NCBI RefSeq assembly: GCF_018861045.1
Contig: NZ_JAHKQJ010000007.1
Location: 1,023,511-1,087,510 of the forward strand
DNA: 64,000 bases
Direction of reading: 5' to 3'
Origin: Octadecabacter sp. B2R22
GTDB taxonomy: Bacteria > Pseudomonadota > Alphaproteobacteria > Rhodobacterales > Rhodobacteraceae
In this document: piece after piece, positions 50,443-60,188 of the stretch
How the letters are laid out: each line of letters starts with the position of its first letter
Position numbering within the stretch: position 1 is the stretch's first letter
Made by a program: the position numbers and the translations under genes
The notes under the pieces: generated by a model
Databases searched by the model: none
Seen by the model: the letters and a program-made list of their open reading frames with translations, nothing else
Told to the model about the DNA's origin: nothing

Positions 50443-51741
50443 ATGGCTACCGAAATCCTAATGCCCGCGCTGTCCCCCACAATGGAGGAAGGCACGCTGG
50501 CGAAATGGCTGGTTAAGGAAGGCGACACCGTTCAGTCGGGCGACCTTTTGGCTGAAATCGAAACCGACAAGGCGACGATGGAATTTGAAGCGGTCGACGA
50601 AGGCGTCATGGGCAAAATTCTGGTCCCTGAGGGCACAGAAGGCGTCAAAGTGAACACTGCCATCGCCATCATCGGCGAAGAAGGTGAAGACATGAGCGCT
50701 GCTGCACCTGCGGCGGCACCTGCTGCTGCCGCTGCTCCGGCAGTTGAGGCCGCACCAGCGCCTACTGCGGCTGCGGCCCCTGCCCCAGCGGCTCCCGCAG
50801 CCAAAGACGGCTCACGCTTGTTTGCAACACCGCTTGCACGTCGTATCGCGGCTGACAAAGGCCTCGACCTTGCGGCGATCAAGGGCTCCGGCCCGCACGG
50901 ACGCATTATCAAAGCCGACGTCGAAAATGCGACAGCACAACCTGCTGCTGCGGCGGCTCCTGCTGCATCCGCCGCTCCCACTACCGCCAAAGGTGGTGCG
51001 TTGGCATCTGGTCCATCCACGGATCAGGTTCTCAAGATGTATGACGGTCGCGACTTCGAAGAGGTTTCTCTCAACGGGATGCGCAAGACTGTTGCTGCCC
51101 GCCTGACAGAAGCCAAACAAAGCGTGCCGCACTTCTATCTGCGCAAAGACATCCAACTGGATGCACTGCTGAAGTTCCGCAGCCAGCTGAACAAGACGTT
51201 GGAGCCAAAGGGCGTGAAACTGTCGGTCAACGACTTCATCATCAAGGCCTGTGCTTTGGCGTTGCAAGAAGTGCCAGAAGCCAACGCTGTCTGGGCCGGT
51301 GATCGTACGCTCAAGTTCTCTGCGTCCGATGTCGCTGTCGCAGTCGCCGTTGAAGGCGGCTTGTTCACCCCAGTCTTGCAAGACGCTGAAATGAAGTCCC
51401 TTTCTGCGCTATCCGCACAGATGAAAGACCTCGCTGGGCGTGCGCGTGATGGCAAATTGGCCCCGCATGAATATGTCGGTGGATCCTTCGCGATCTCTAA
51501 CCTCGGTATGTTCGGAATCGACAACTTCGATGCGATCATTAATCCGCCACATGGCGCGATCTTGGCCGTAGGTGCTGGTGTCAAAAAGCCGGTCGTCGGA
51601 GCGGATGGTGAATTGGCGGTCGCAACTGTCATGTCCACTACGCTGTCCGTAGATCACCGTGTGATTGACGGCGCTTTGGGTGCGAACTTGCTCAACGCGA
51701 TCAAGGCCAACCTTGAAAACCCGATGGGCATGCTGGCCTAA
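50443..51741 (+). CDS. pdhC: pyruvate dehydrogenase E2, dihydrolipoamide acetyltransferase
   Basis: This 432-residue E2 core has one lipoyl domain (Lys43), an Ala/Pro-rich linker, a peripheral-subunit-binding domain ([31 protein letters not shown] near residues 125-157) and a catalytic domain. The domain has the active-site motif [14 protein letters not shown] (His and Asp) near residue 400. It moves acetyl groups from lipoate to CoA. It lies 12 bp after pdhB, with AAGGAGA before the ATG. A terminator follows. The E3 gene (lpd) is not in this window. Confidence 0.96.
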   Translation: MATEILMPALSPTMEEGTLAKWLVKEGDTVQSGDLLAEIETDKATMEFEAVDEGVMGKILVPEGTEGVKVNTAIAIIGEEGEDMSAAAPAAAPAAAAAPAVEAAPAPTAAAAPAPAAPAAKDGSRLFATPLARRIAADKGLDLAAIKGSGPHGRIIKADVENATAQPAAAAAPAASAAPTTAKGGALASGPSTDQVLKMYDGRDFEEVSLNGMRKTVAARLTEAKQSVPHFYLRKDIQLDALLKFRSQLNKTLEPKGVKLSVNDFIIKACALALQEVPEANAVWAGDRTLKFSASDVAVAVAVEGGLFTPVLQDAEMKSLSALSAQMKDLAGRARDGKLAPHEYVGGSFAISNLGMFGIDNFDAIINPPHGAILAVGAGVKKPVVGADGELAVATVMSTTLSVDHRVIDGALGANLLNAIKANLENPMGMLA

Positions 51742-51765
51742 GTCACGTCTGACATTTTAGAAATC

Positions 51766-51802
51766 AAAAACGCCGAGGGGATCAAACCCTTCGGCGTTTT
51801 TT
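51766..51802. terminator. terminator of the pdh operon
   Basis: AAAAACGCCGAGGG and CCCTTCGGCGTTTTTT form a long stem with a single bulged T, ending in a T-run. It lies 25 bp after the pdhC stop and faces the convergent crotonase gene, so it can serve both. Confidence 0.85.
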
Positions 51803-51807
51803 GTAGC

Positions 51808-52608
51808 TCAGGAATAGTTTGGCGCGCGCTTTTGCATTTGCGCCATAACGGTTTCGATCTGGTTCGGACTGCCCATCAGATCGGCCTGCAACTGAGCCTC
51901 AAGCGCGAGCCCTTTGGCCGTGTCCTCCGCCCAAATCGCATCCGCCAAGGTTTTGGCCGAACGAATGGCGTCAGGGCTTTTCTGCGCAAGCTCATCAGCG
52001 AAAGCATGAGCCGCAGCAATCGGGTCATCCTCAATACGTGTCACAAGCCCTTCGGCCAAGGCATCGGTCCCTGATAGCACCTGCCCCGTCATGATCAGCG
52101 CCTTGGCGCGATCCACCGGCATTAACTTGGGCAGCGACAGTGAAATCCCCATGTCCGGCACTAAGCCCCATTTCGCTTCGAGGATCGACAGGGAGGCATC
52201 CGGCGCAGCGATCCTGAAATCCGCCGCCAGCGCAATCTGAAGCCCCGCGCCAAAACAGACACCTTCGATTGCGGCAATGACCGGAACCTCCAAATCCTGC
52301 CAGACCTGCGCCGGACGTTGGAAATCATTGGCGGTCTGGCCTTCTGGCAGGTTCAGCATCTGGTCTTTGATCTGATCTAACTGGCCCGCCATTTTCATAA
52401 AGACAGACGTGTCCATCCCAGAGCTGAAATTCCCCTCAGCACCAGACAAAACAACGGCCCGCAGCCCCGATTGATGGGCCAGCGATTCACCAGCAGCAAC
52501 CAAATCGGCTAGCAATTCCAGTGTGACCGCATTCTTTTTGTCTGGTCTATTGATCCGCACCTCAGCCACTGGGCCTTCGGCGTTAGTCACAGTTACAAGG
52601 TCGGTCAT
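51808..52608 (-). CDS. crotonase/enoyl-CoA hydratase family protein
   Basis: This 266-residue crotonase-fold enzyme has the oxyanion-hole blocks AVVLSGAEGNFSSGMD and IAAIEGVCFGAGLQIALAADFRIAAPDASLSILEAKWGLVPDMG. The catalytic glutamates of a hydratase are not clearly at the usual positions: the second oxyanion block reads EGVCFGAG, and ILEAKWGLVPD carries one acidic residue. The exact reaction (hydratase, isomerase or other) is thus uncertain. I start at 52608, with AAGGGGA upstream; an in-frame start at 52827 would overlap the divergent gene. It is monocistronic. Confidence 0.85.
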   Translation of the reverse strand: MTDLVTVTNAEGPVAEVRINRPDKKNAVTLELLADLVAAGESLAHQSGLRAVVLSGAEGNFSSGMDTSVFMKMAGQLDQIKDQMLNLPEGQTANDFQRPAQVWQDLEVPVIAAIEGVCFGAGLQIALAADFRIAAPDASLSILEAKWGLVPDMGISLSLPKLMPVDRAKALIMTGQVLSGTDALAEGLVTRIEDDPIAAAHAFADELAQKSPDAIRSAKTLADAIWAEDTAKGLALEAQLQADLMGSPNQIETVMAQMQKRAPNYS

Positions 52609-52750
52609 GTCAGTCCCCTTTGTTGCCGCCATTCCAAAGATGCGAGACGTCAACGTCAACACTGACCTAGCGTCTATTTGATCTATGGCAAAGTGCAGGC
52701 CTGTGCGCAGCGTTATGCCGTTGAAAAGATAACTCAAAAGGACATGAGAA

Positions 52751-53083
52751 ATGGACTGGAAAAAGACACTCGCCCACACAGGTAGCATTCTGGGGCCAAT
52801 GCGTGCCGAGCAAGAAGGCACCGCCAAAGGGTTTCACGCCCTGCACAACGCTGCCCTTGCTGAAGGGGCCGTTTCCACCAAGCACAAAGAACTCATCGCG
52901 TTGGCGATCGGTATTTCCAAACAGTGCAACGATTGCATCGGCTTCCACGTCAAAGCAGCGATCCGTGCAGGCGCAAGCCGCGACGAAATCGCCGAGACCG
53001 TCAACGTTGTGGTCATGATGAATGGTGGACCAGGCTACATGTATGGGGCGAAAGCCATGGAGGCCTTTGACCAGCTTAGCTAA
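52751..53083 (+). CDS. carboxymuconolactone-decarboxylase/AhpD-like protein
   Basis: This 110-residue small protein of the CMD/AhpD superfamily has the redox CxxC (SKQCNDCIGFHVKAAIRAGAS) with a following His, the arrangement of AhpD-type peroxidase or disulphide partners, so it is probably not a lactone decarboxylase. It is a single gene, divergent from the crotonase gene and convergent with cysE. The stop is 20 bp from the end of cysE, with no clear hairpin between. Confidence 0.88.
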   Translation: MDWKKTLAHTGSILGPMRAEQEGTAKGFHALHNAALAEGAVSTKHKELIALAIGISKQCNDCIGFHVKAAIRAGASRDEIAETVNVVVMMNGGPGYMYGAKAMEAFDQLS

Positions 53084-53103
53084 GCTGGTCTTCTGGTGCG
53101 CGC

Positions 53104-53922
53104 CTAGTTGTTTGCGCCGCAGCCAACCAAAAGCTGATCCATAGACACGGATGGCTGTGCACAACCCGCTTCGCCGACGATTTTGGCAGGGACGCCAGCA
53201 ACGGTTTTATTGGGTTCAACATCCGCAAGAACAACAGAACCCGCCGCAATCCGGCTGCAGTGGCCGATCTTGATGTTGCCCAAGACGTGGGCCCCAGCAC
53301 CAATAAGAACGCCGTCGCCAATCTTGGGGTGACGGTCTTCTTCTTCTTTGCCTGTGCCGCCCAGTGTGACTGAGTGCAGCATAGACACATTGTCCCCAAC
53401 CACAGCGGTTTCCCCGATCACGATCGAATGGGCGTGGTCAATCATCAGACCCTTGCCGATGGTCGCTCCTGGGTGAATATCCACGCCGAAAATCTCGGAC
53501 ACGCGCATCTGCACAAAATAGGCCAGATCCTTGCGGCCTTCTTTCCAAAGGAAGTTCCCCAAGCGAAACGCCTGAACAGCTTGGAAGCCTTTGAAAAACA
53601 ACAAAGGTTGCAAGAAACGCAGGCACGCAGGATCACGGTCAAAGATCGCCACAATATCCGCACGCGCACTGTCCACGATTTCAGGTTCCGCCGCATAGGC
53701 GCGGTCTGCAATCTCGCGTAGCATCTGATCGGACATATCAGGCGAAGACAGTTTCATCGAAATCCGGTACGCAAGCGCGTTTTCCAAAGATGTGTGGTGC
53801 AAAACCGATGCGTGAACGAAACCGCCGATCAGCGGTTCATCATGAATCGCTGCTTGTGCTTCGTCGCAAATGCGCTGCCAAACTGGATCGACAGTTGTCA
53901 ATTTTGGGTTGGTCTGGGCCAT
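53104..53922 (-). CDS. cysE: serine O-acetyltransferase
   Basis: This 272-residue enzyme transfers acetyl to serine in cysteine synthesis. It has the N-terminal helical domain and a C-terminal left-handed beta helix of hexapeptides (VDIHPGATIGKGLMIDHAHSIVIGETAVVGDNVSMLHSVTLGGTG...HPKIGDGVLIGAGAHVLGNIKIG) with the catalytic His/Asp set. Its position directly after the GTA cluster matches R. capsulatus, where a cysE copy adjoins the GTA genes, as I recall. The gap to the small GTA-linked gene is 75 bp. Confidence 0.93.
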   Translation of the reverse strand: MAQTNPKLTTVDPVWQRICDEAQAAIHDEPLIGGFVHASVLHHTSLENALAYRISMKLSSPDMSDQMLREIADRAYAAEPEIVDSARADIVAIFDRDPACLRFLQPLLFFKGFQAVQAFRLGNFLWKEGRKDLAYFVQMRVSEIFGVDIHPGATIGKGLMIDHAHSIVIGETAVVGDNVSMLHSVTLGGTGKEEEDRHPKIGDGVLIGAGAHVLGNIKIGHCSRIAAGSVVLADVEPNKTVAGVPAKIVGEAGCAQPSVSMDQLLVGCGANN

Positions 53923-53997
53923 AGCGCACCTCTCTTTCAGGTTCGTCCTACCGCATATGGTGCCTGAACTCCAAGAATAATCCCGTGAAGAGATGGA

Positions 53998-54306
53998 TCA
54001 CTTTTCGTGATTTGATCTTTTGGATACACGGTTTCGCCATGTCTGCAGCGCCTCCAAAACCGAGGCCATAGCCATGCAGTACAGCCTAGAGCACCCCCCT
54101 TTGCGCGACCGAGGATACAACGCCGCTTGCGCGAATAATGACCCCGTTCCACCGTTCGGATGCGCCGTTGCGTAGCGTTTCCGCCACAAATCCGCGACAT
54201 GCGCATCTTCTACAAGTGTTGAGGCAAGATCAGGCCATGCCTCCCGCGGTGCGGCCAAAAGCACGCGGGCTGCAAGGTCTAGATCAGTTAGGCCGACCTG
54301 TCGCAT
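53998..54306 (-). CDS. small gene coupled to GTA g15
   Basis: This 102-residue protein of a family I cannot name has an N-terminal helical part of about 70 residues (LTDLDLAARVLLAAPREAWPDLASTLVEDAHVADLWRKRY) and a basic C terminus. Its ATG lies in an ATGA overlap with the stop of the GTA megatron gene, so it is translated with it. It may be a host gene exploiting the GTA transcript or a GTA accessory. Its length and helix content do not match the standard RcGTA proteins. Confidence 0.7.
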   Translation of the reverse strand: MRQVGLTDLDLAARVLLAAPREAWPDLASTLVEDAHVADLWRKRYATAHPNGGTGSLFAQAALYPRSRKGGCSRLYCMAMASVLEALQTWRNRVSKRSNHEK

Positions 54307-57300
54307 CAGGTCGAAAACGTCGTTGTTGCTACGGGACCTTCACCATAGACGTCAGACACCTGAGCGACATCAATGCGAATTTCGCCCGACCCGTCAGATA
54401 TTTGCATCGCCGAAGTATAGGTCCAGCTTGGATCCGAGACAGAGGCTGCGCGCATCTGAACCCCATCCTTGAACACCCGCACCGCGTAGCGTTCAAATGC
54501 TTCGGACAAGGGGACATCTTCACTTTCCCAACTGTCGCCATCTTTTCGCGCGCGACGCACCCACGCCACGTCAACGTCTGCGCCGTTTTCTGCCGTGCGC
54601 AGATGCGCCACACGGTATGGCCGCAACCCGTTGCCCGCAAATGTTTCCGTGCGGTATTTATAGCTCGGATCACTCAGCGGCCGCGTCCCCGGACCATACC
54701 GGAAGTGCTGCTCCACCCCGCGTGCGGAAGACGCCAGAGAAATCTGTTCGGGCACACTGTTAAGCAAAACGAAAATCGACCCGGCCGGCCATTCATCCGG
54801 CGCAATCCCGTCACTGCCCGCTTGCCCGCGCAAACGCATCGTAATCTCATAGGTGTTCTCATCGATGATATTGGCCTCAGCGAATTGGAACACCTCCCAA
54901 TTATCAGCGGACCCATCACCAATCACTGCAACATTGGCCCCCCCAAGGATTTGATCCGTCGAAACCGACTGCAGATCTCCGCGAATGAGCTGCACCTGCA
55001 ACGCGGCCCCCCGATCATAAAGACCCGCAGGCGCTTGGCTCATCACTGTTTGCGTGACGCCCATGACCGAAGCCGACGTCACCAGACGATTCAGATCATA
55101 ACCCGCATCCTGCGTCGCCGAATACAATGCCACCGATCCAGGCCACGGCACACCAGAGGTCGCCACATAAGGCGCAACGGGGTCTTCATCACCGCTCAAC
55201 AGTGGCAGATCCATCAACATTAGTTCCACCGGAACCGACGGCACAAACGTGCGCAGATTAAACGTACGTTCCGGCACGTCCTGCGGCTCATAAACCGCCG
55301 GTTCGATGCGGACGACGTCCAGTGCTTGGCGGTCCGTTTGCTCAGACTGATCTACACGAAACAACCCATCCCCGTGCCCATCCGGCAGGCGGATGACATC
55401 CCCCGCTCCGACATGCATCAAGGACGGAGGTAAGGTCAGTCTCGCTGTATCACGGGCAACGCGGGCTTCTGACAACCAACGTTCCGCAATGCGTTGCCCC
55501 TCAGCACTAGTCAACACCAGTGACAGCTCCGACGCGCTCGTGGTCAGTCCGCGATCATCGGGGAACACCGCCTCAGAGGTGCGGACTTCGTAATCCGCAT
55601 CCGATTCAATGAAACCGACGCGAACACGTCCCGCGATTTCGGGCTCCTGCGCGCGGGTCAGTTCAATCGCACCTTCAGCGTCATATTCATAAACCAGCTG
55701 GTCTTGGTTGACCTCGGCATCCAAACGCGCACCCCGCGTGCGGAACACCAAGACTCCGTCTCTCTCGATCGCGTCAAACCCATAGGCCGTCATCAACGGC
55801 TGCAACGCGGATCGCGCCGTCGTCACATCATCCACACCGTAACCGCGCACAAGCCCATGCAGCGCTGAGACATCAATGTCCGTCACGCCAGCCCGTTCGC
55901 AGATTTCTGCAACAACAGAGGACAAAGGACGCGCTGACGATCTGCCATTGATCCAATGCCCACGCGAATAGTTCACATTGTCAGACCACAGGTCACCATT
56001 GCCCGGAAAAGCCGGAAATGGGCGCGCATCCCACGCCCAAACGTGTATGCGGTCTGTGTCCACCATGCGCACGCCCGTCACGTCCGACACGGGATTCAAA
56101 TCAGGATCGTTATAATGCCCGTAAATCGCACGCAGGTATTGCAGCTGGATGTAGTCATCTCGGATACCATTGGAAGCCCGCGGCAACGCAGATTCAGACG
56201 ATTTTAGGTCAACGAACTTGTTGGGCTCATTGGTCGCTTTATCCACCGCAGCACAGCCCACTTCTGTGAACCAGATCGGTTTACTGCCGGGGACCCACTG
56301 CGTTGGAAGGGCTGCACGCACCCCATCAACACGATCATGGTGCGCGTTAAGCCACCAATTGCGCAAATCTTTGTAGCGCCAAATCCAAGGCTCGCCCTCG
56401 CCGTCTGTGATCGGCGTGCGAATTTGCGCGGCCATCGCCTCAGGAGAATGGTAATACCAGTCATAGCCCTCACCGCCTTCCACGTTCCCGCTCAGGTAGT
56501 CGAGGTTGTAGATCGAACCGTTATCGGCATCCAGATGATCGTCGCCCTCGCGCCAGTCAGACAACGGCATATAGTTATCAATCCCAATGAAATCGATATC
56601 GGCACTCGCCCACAGAGGGTCAAGGTGGAACAATTTGTCCGCCGTGCCACTGGGTTGGTAGCCATGGTATTCAGACCAGTCAGACGCATAACCGATCTTC
56701 ACATCCGGCCCCAGAATGTCGCGCACGTCCCCCGCGAGATCAATCATCGCCTGCACCGCCGGAAACCCGTTCGCACCGCGAATTTGGGTCAGAGAACGCA
56801 TTTCAGACCCGATGCAGAACCCATCCACATCGCCCGCCAACGCACACAGATGCGCATAGTGGAGGATGAAACGTCGGTAAGACCACTCCGCCGGTCCTGA
56901 GTACGCAATGGTCGTCCCTGAGACCGTAAAATCCGTCGCGAGGGCCTGACCAAAGAACGCCGCAACCTCTGCATCCGCTGTTGCAGTCTGATCTGGCGTG
57001 CCGTCAACCGTCGGTGCCAACGACGTGGTAATCCGTCCGCGCCACGGCAAAGCAGGCTGACCCTCGCCGCCGGACCAAGGGTTCACCAACGTGTTCCCGT
57101 CTTGCTGATCCATCAAGATAAACGGATAGAAGACGGCTCTCTGGCCCCGTTCAGCCATATCAGTAAGTGCCTCAAGCACCGCAGCATCCGCAGGGGTGCC
57201 GCCATAAATGGGCCGTCCGTCCTCGCTTTGCACGGTTTCAGCTGCCGCTCGAGCGACACCAGACACGGCCCATGACATTTCTACACCATCTGTTTCAGTC

Positions 57301-58208
57301 TGTTCGACCTTTGGCTTAATCTCACAATCACCACACCGCAGGTCATCCCCGAACCAAGACACAACCAGTGTCACCGATCCGCAGTTGGGCAACTCTTCTT
57401 CCAAAGCCTCCATAGAGACCAAATAGTCCGTCTTGCCCGACGGCGTATTCACGTTGGCAGACTCGCGCACGCCAAACCCTTTGGACAAGGTGACAGCCGT
57501 GGTCGCCAAAGAATACTCCCCCGTTCCGGGCACCAAAGCGACGCCCGTAACAAGCTCGTTCATATCATCATGAATTTCGGCGTCCCCAGGCCCGGGGCGC
57601 ATCACCTCAAAGGAAAACTGAGGAACACGATTGCTAAACTGCCCAAGTTCCAGATCCTCCAGAACCACATAGGCTGTGCCGCGATAGGCAGGCACCAGCC
57701 CAGCGCCTTCAACGGCTTCCATCTTTGGGTCCGGCATCTGATCGTTGGAACCCGAATAAACACGCATATTCAGATCATCGCGGGCAATTTCCTCGCCATC
57801 CGCCCAGACACGGCCGACGCGTGAAATCTCACCTTCGCACAGCGCGATCGCCAGTGAGATACTGTAACTATAGGTCGTGGTTTTCGGCTTGCTTGCACTG
57901 CCCTTGCCACCGCCGGTTGTGACACTCGATTCGACAAATTCAGTCGCCCAGATGACCTGTCCGGCGATACGCATCCGCCCATAGACGTGGTTCATCGCCG
58001 TGCCTTCGCTTGCGCCCGTCAGCCGGAAACGGTCCACCCGTCCGGTCTCAACGGCATCTGCACCACCGCCCAAAATCCGCTGGTCTATCGCGCTGCCCAA
58101 AGTTGCCCCGGCCGCACGCCCAATCGCGCCCATACCAAGGCCCAAAACCGTGCCGCCTACAGACCCGCCAAGCGCCATTCCTGCCGCCGAAAGTACAATC
58201 GTTGCCAT
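54306..58208 (-). CDS. GTA baseplate/tail-fibre multidomain protein (g15)
   Basis: This 1300-residue protein matches RcGTA g15 (rcc01698, the megatron), the host-contact and baseplate protein. It has a hydrophobic glycine-rich start (AAGMALGGSVGGTVLGLGMGAIGRAAGATLG). A tail-hub region and the GTA TIM-barrel-like glycoside-hydrolase-type domain follow (about residues 440-740, with GYASDWSEYHGYQ and IDFIGIDNYMPLSDWR). Phage-tail-like and C-terminal Rcc01698-like domains complete it. It is the last structural gene of the cluster and overlaps the small gene that follows by 4 nt. Confidence 0.93.
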   Translation of the reverse strand: MATIVLSAAGMALGGSVGGTVLGLGMGAIGRAAGATLGSAIDQRILGGGADAVETGRVDRFRLTGASEGTAMNHVYGRMRIAGQVIWATEFVESSVTTGGGKGSASKPKTTTYSYSISLAIALCEGEISRVGRVWADGEEIARDDLNMRVYSGSNDQMPDPKMEAVEGAGLVPAYRGTAYVVLEDLELGQFSNRVPQFSFEVMRPGPGDAEIHDDMNELVTGVALVPGTGEYSLATTAVTLSKGFGVRESANVNTPSGKTDYLVSMEALEEELPNCGSVTLVVSWFGDDLRCGDCEIKPKVEQTETDGVEMSWAVSGVARAAAETVQSEDGRPIYGGTPADAAVLEALTDMAERGQRAVFYPFILMDQQDGNTLVNPWSGGEGQPALPWRGRITTSLAPTVDGTPDQTATADAEVAAFFGQALATDFTVSGTTIAYSGPAEWSYRRFILHYAHLCALAGDVDGFCIGSEMRSLTQIRGANGFPAVQAMIDLAGDVRDILGPDVKIGYASDWSEYHGYQPSGTADKLFHLDPLWASADIDFIGIDNYMPLSDWREGDDHLDADNGSIYNLDYLSGNVEGGEGYDWYYHSPEAMAAQIRTPITDGEGEPWIWRYKDLRNWWLNAHHDRVDGVRAALPTQWVPGSKPIWFTEVGCAAVDKATNEPNKFVDLKSSESALPRASNGIRDDYIQLQYLRAIYGHYNDPDLNPVSDVTGVRMVDTDRIHVWAWDARPFPAFPGNGDLWSDNVNYSRGHWINGRSSARPLSSVVAEICERAGVTDIDVSALHGLVRGYGVDDVTTARSALQPLMTAYGFDAIERDGVLVFRTRGARLDAEVNQDQLVYEYDAEGAIELTRAQEPEIAGRVRVGFIESDADYEVRTSEAVFPDDRGLTTSASELSLVLTSAEGQRIAERWLSEARVARDTARLTLPPSLMHVGAGDVIRLPDGHGDGLFRVDQSEQTDRQALDVVRIEPAVYEPQDVPERTFNLRTFVPSVPVELMLMDLPLLSGDEDPVAPYVATSGVPWPGSVALYSATQDAGYDLNRLVTSASVMGVTQTVMSQAPAGLYDRGAALQVQLIRGDLQSVSTDQILGGANVAVIGDGSADNWEVFQFAEANIIDENTYEITMRLRGQAGSDGIAPDEWPAGSIFVLLNSVPEQISLASSARGVEQHFRYGPGTRPLSDPSYKYRTETFAGNGLRPYRVAHLRTAENGADVDVAWVRRARKDGDSWESEDVPLSEAFERYAVRVFKDGVQMRAASVSDPSWTYTSAMQISDGSGEIRIDVAQVSDVYGEGPVATTTFST

Positions 58209-58225
58209 GAAAACCAGACCTTATG

Positions 58226-58657
58226 TTATGGGCGCTCAGGGAATGCGAACCGCGCCACAAGGCGTCGTTCCCAAGGAGAAGTCAGCGCACTTTCACGCAC
58301 GCCATGCCCCTGATACGCATGAATAAAAGTTGGACACGGGCCGACCTCGGCCTGCATCCCGACATGTTTGGCGACCGATCCCTGCCGCATCCGGAACAAC
58401 AAAACATCACCAACCGCAGCGTCTGTTTTTGCCTTACGATGCAGGTGTTTCGCAGCGCCGCGCCACAGGACTTCGTCACCTTGCGGTTCAGACCAGTCAG
58501 GCGTGTACGGCGGCACAGCCAAAACAGGCGCACCGCTCACCTCGGCCCAGACACCGCGCAACAGACCAAGGCAGTCACACCCCGCCCCGCGTCGCGCCGC
58601 TTGATGTACATATGGCGTGCCAATCCAGCCCCGCGCAGCAGAAACAAGATCGCTCAT
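58226..58657 (-). CDS. GTA cell-wall peptidase, NlpC/P60 type (g14)
   Basis: This 143-residue NlpC/P60-type peptidase matches RcGTA g14. The catalytic Cys lies in GCDCLGLLRGVWAEV, and His in KHVGMQAEV. It would open the peptidoglycan during DNA entry. Its ATG overlaps the g13 stop (ATGA), and g15 starts 17 bp after its stop. The length is normal for the family. Confidence 0.92.
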   Translation of the reverse strand: MSDLVSAARGWIGTPYVHQAARRGAGCDCLGLLRGVWAEVSGAPVLAVPPYTPDWSEPQGDEVLWRGAAKHLHRKAKTDAAVGDVLLFRMRQGSVAKHVGMQAEVGPCPTFIHAYQGHGVRESALTSPWERRLVARFAFPERP

Positions 58658-59544
58658 ACCAGATCATCACGGCGCAAACTGCCGCCACCATTTTGGCCAC
58701 TACTGGCGGGTGTGCTTACCAGCCAATCATCACCTGGAATATCGATGAAGCCCTGAAAATTCAGAAGATTGTCGAACTTGGCTCGACAGGTCGCAGCGCG
58801 TTTATCACACCCCGCCTCAAGCCGGACCACGTCCCCCACTTCAATCAAAGCCCGAAAGGCTTCCCAAATCTCGATTTCCCGAACAGTGCCAACAAATCGA
58901 TCGCGTTTGATCACCCCAACAAGACCCTCAGCCGCTCCGCTCAGAACCCGAATACGCCCACGCTCGAACCACGCAGGTTCAAACCCGATCATGTCCTCGA
59001 ATTTAAACCGCCGATCGTCCTCAAAGGTTTCGACAACGACCTCTGTGAAAAAGCCGTCCGCCTCCAGATCAAACTGGCAGGTCTCATCCCCAAGGATCGC
59101 GGAACACGGCGTTTGATACACCCGCCCCTGCGACTGGTTCAGGTTCTCCGTTAGCCCGCGCAATTCAGCATGAAACGCGCCGCCCATACGGCGCAGCTCG
59201 CCAATGGTACCGGCAAACCGCAACACGCGCATATCCACATCGGCCCAATTGACCAACCACGCCTTGACCTCGGCGCCGTCAAATCGGCCCGCCTGGATGT
59301 CGGCTTCCGTGATCGCAGCATCACTCAGCGCCCCCAAGGCCTCGGAGTTATCAACCGACAGCCCGGTCGCCGCTATGATCGCGCTTGCCGTCATCCCGGC
59401 ATCGGCTTTGAACTCCATACCTTCGAAACTCAAAGCACAGTCGTGGTCCGTAAATCCGTAGGTCGTGCCATCACGCCGGACCACCACCCAGCACCGCGCA
59501 ACCGTAGTGACGCCCGTTTCCAAATGCTCCTGAAGCGTACTCAT
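58654..59544 (-). CDS. GTA tail hub protein, DUF2163 (g13)
   Basis: This 296-residue protein matches RcGTA g13 (DUF2163 and a C-terminal phage BR0599-type domain), a tail hub component. Motifs include TVARCWVVVRRDGTTYGFTDHDCALSFEGMEF and the cysteine-bearing C-terminal part (VRLEAGCDKRAATCRAKFDNLLNFQGF). That part also holds the pair PCSAILGDETCQFD, which may ligate a metal cluster, as reported for hub proteins of this type. It overlaps g12 and g14 through ATGA junctions. Confidence 0.93.
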   Translation of the reverse strand: MSTLQEHLETGVTTVARCWVVVRRDGTTYGFTDHDCALSFEGMEFKADAGMTASAIIAATGLSVDNSEALGALSDAAITEADIQAGRFDGAEVKAWLVNWADVDMRVLRFAGTIGELRRMGGAFHAELRGLTENLNQSQGRVYQTPCSAILGDETCQFDLEADGFFTEVVVETFEDDRRFKFEDMIGFEPAWFERGRIRVLSGAAEGLVGVIKRDRFVGTVREIEIWEAFRALIEVGDVVRLEAGCDKRAATCRAKFDNLLNFQGFIDIPGDDWLVSTPASSGQNGGGSLRRDDLV

Positions 59545-60173
59545 ACCCGCACCTCAATGACAGGCACATCAGGGACCTCACCGGCCTGAAACGTCGCCAT
59601 CGACGTGATGATCGCATCCGCATCAAACCGCGCAGGCACATCAAATTCATAGCCGGCGGTAATCTCGGCCTGCACATCAGGCGGATGATCAAACGTCACA
59701 ATGCCCGTGTTCAAATCAACACTGTAATCCACACCTTCGGTTTGCGGATCGCCACTGACAGACACTTGCACAGTGCCCGCCACAAGTTTGGTAATCGGGC
59801 GCGCATAACTCGCTGTTCCAGACGCGTAATTCTTAACAATCTGGAATTCGGAGATTACCTCGTCGCCCATGCCGATCAACTGATCATCCCCCGTGATCTC
59901 ACGGCTTGGCTTGGCGGATCGATAATCCGACCAGTCCTTCCAGCGAAACCCGTACATTTGGCCTTGGCGTGCTTCAAAAAACGCCACCAACACCTCGACA
60001 TCATCCAATGACCGTAACCCCATGCCCGCATCAAAACGACGGCGTGAATGGGCCCACGGCGTGTTGCGTTCCTCAAACCCGTTGGCCAGCGTCACGATCT
60101 CTGTGCGCCGCTCCGGCCCACCAAGCGCCCCAAAGCTCAGATCAGTCGGAAACCTTACCTCATGAAAACTCAT
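59541..60173 (-). CDS. GTA distal tail protein, DUF2460 (g12)
   Basis: This 210-residue protein matches RcGTA g12 (DUF2460, TIGR02217), the distal tail protein joining the tail tube to the baseplate. Typical blocks are FHEVRFPTDLSFGALGGPERRTEIVTLANGFEERN, YGFRWKDWSDY and VDLNTGIVTFDHPP. It lies between the tape-measure gene and g13. Its stop overlaps the g13 start by 4 nt, and the gap to g11 is 15 bp. Confidence 0.93.
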   Translation of the reverse strand: MSFHEVRFPTDLSFGALGGPERRTEIVTLANGFEERNTPWAHSRRRFDAGMGLRSLDDVEVLVAFFEARQGQMYGFRWKDWSDYRSAKPSREITGDDQLIGMGDEVISEFQIVKNYASGTASYARPITKLVAGTVQVSVSGDPQTEGVDYSVDLNTGIVTFDHPPDVQAEITAGYEFDVPARFDADAIITSMATFQAGEVPDVPVIEVRV

Positions 60174-60188
60174 GTTCTTACTCCCGTC

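Noticed and set aside
54138-55223. Open frame of about 361 codons opposite GTA g15
   Set aside because: Shadow of the g15 gene; the product is rich in Arg, His and Pro with no family signature.
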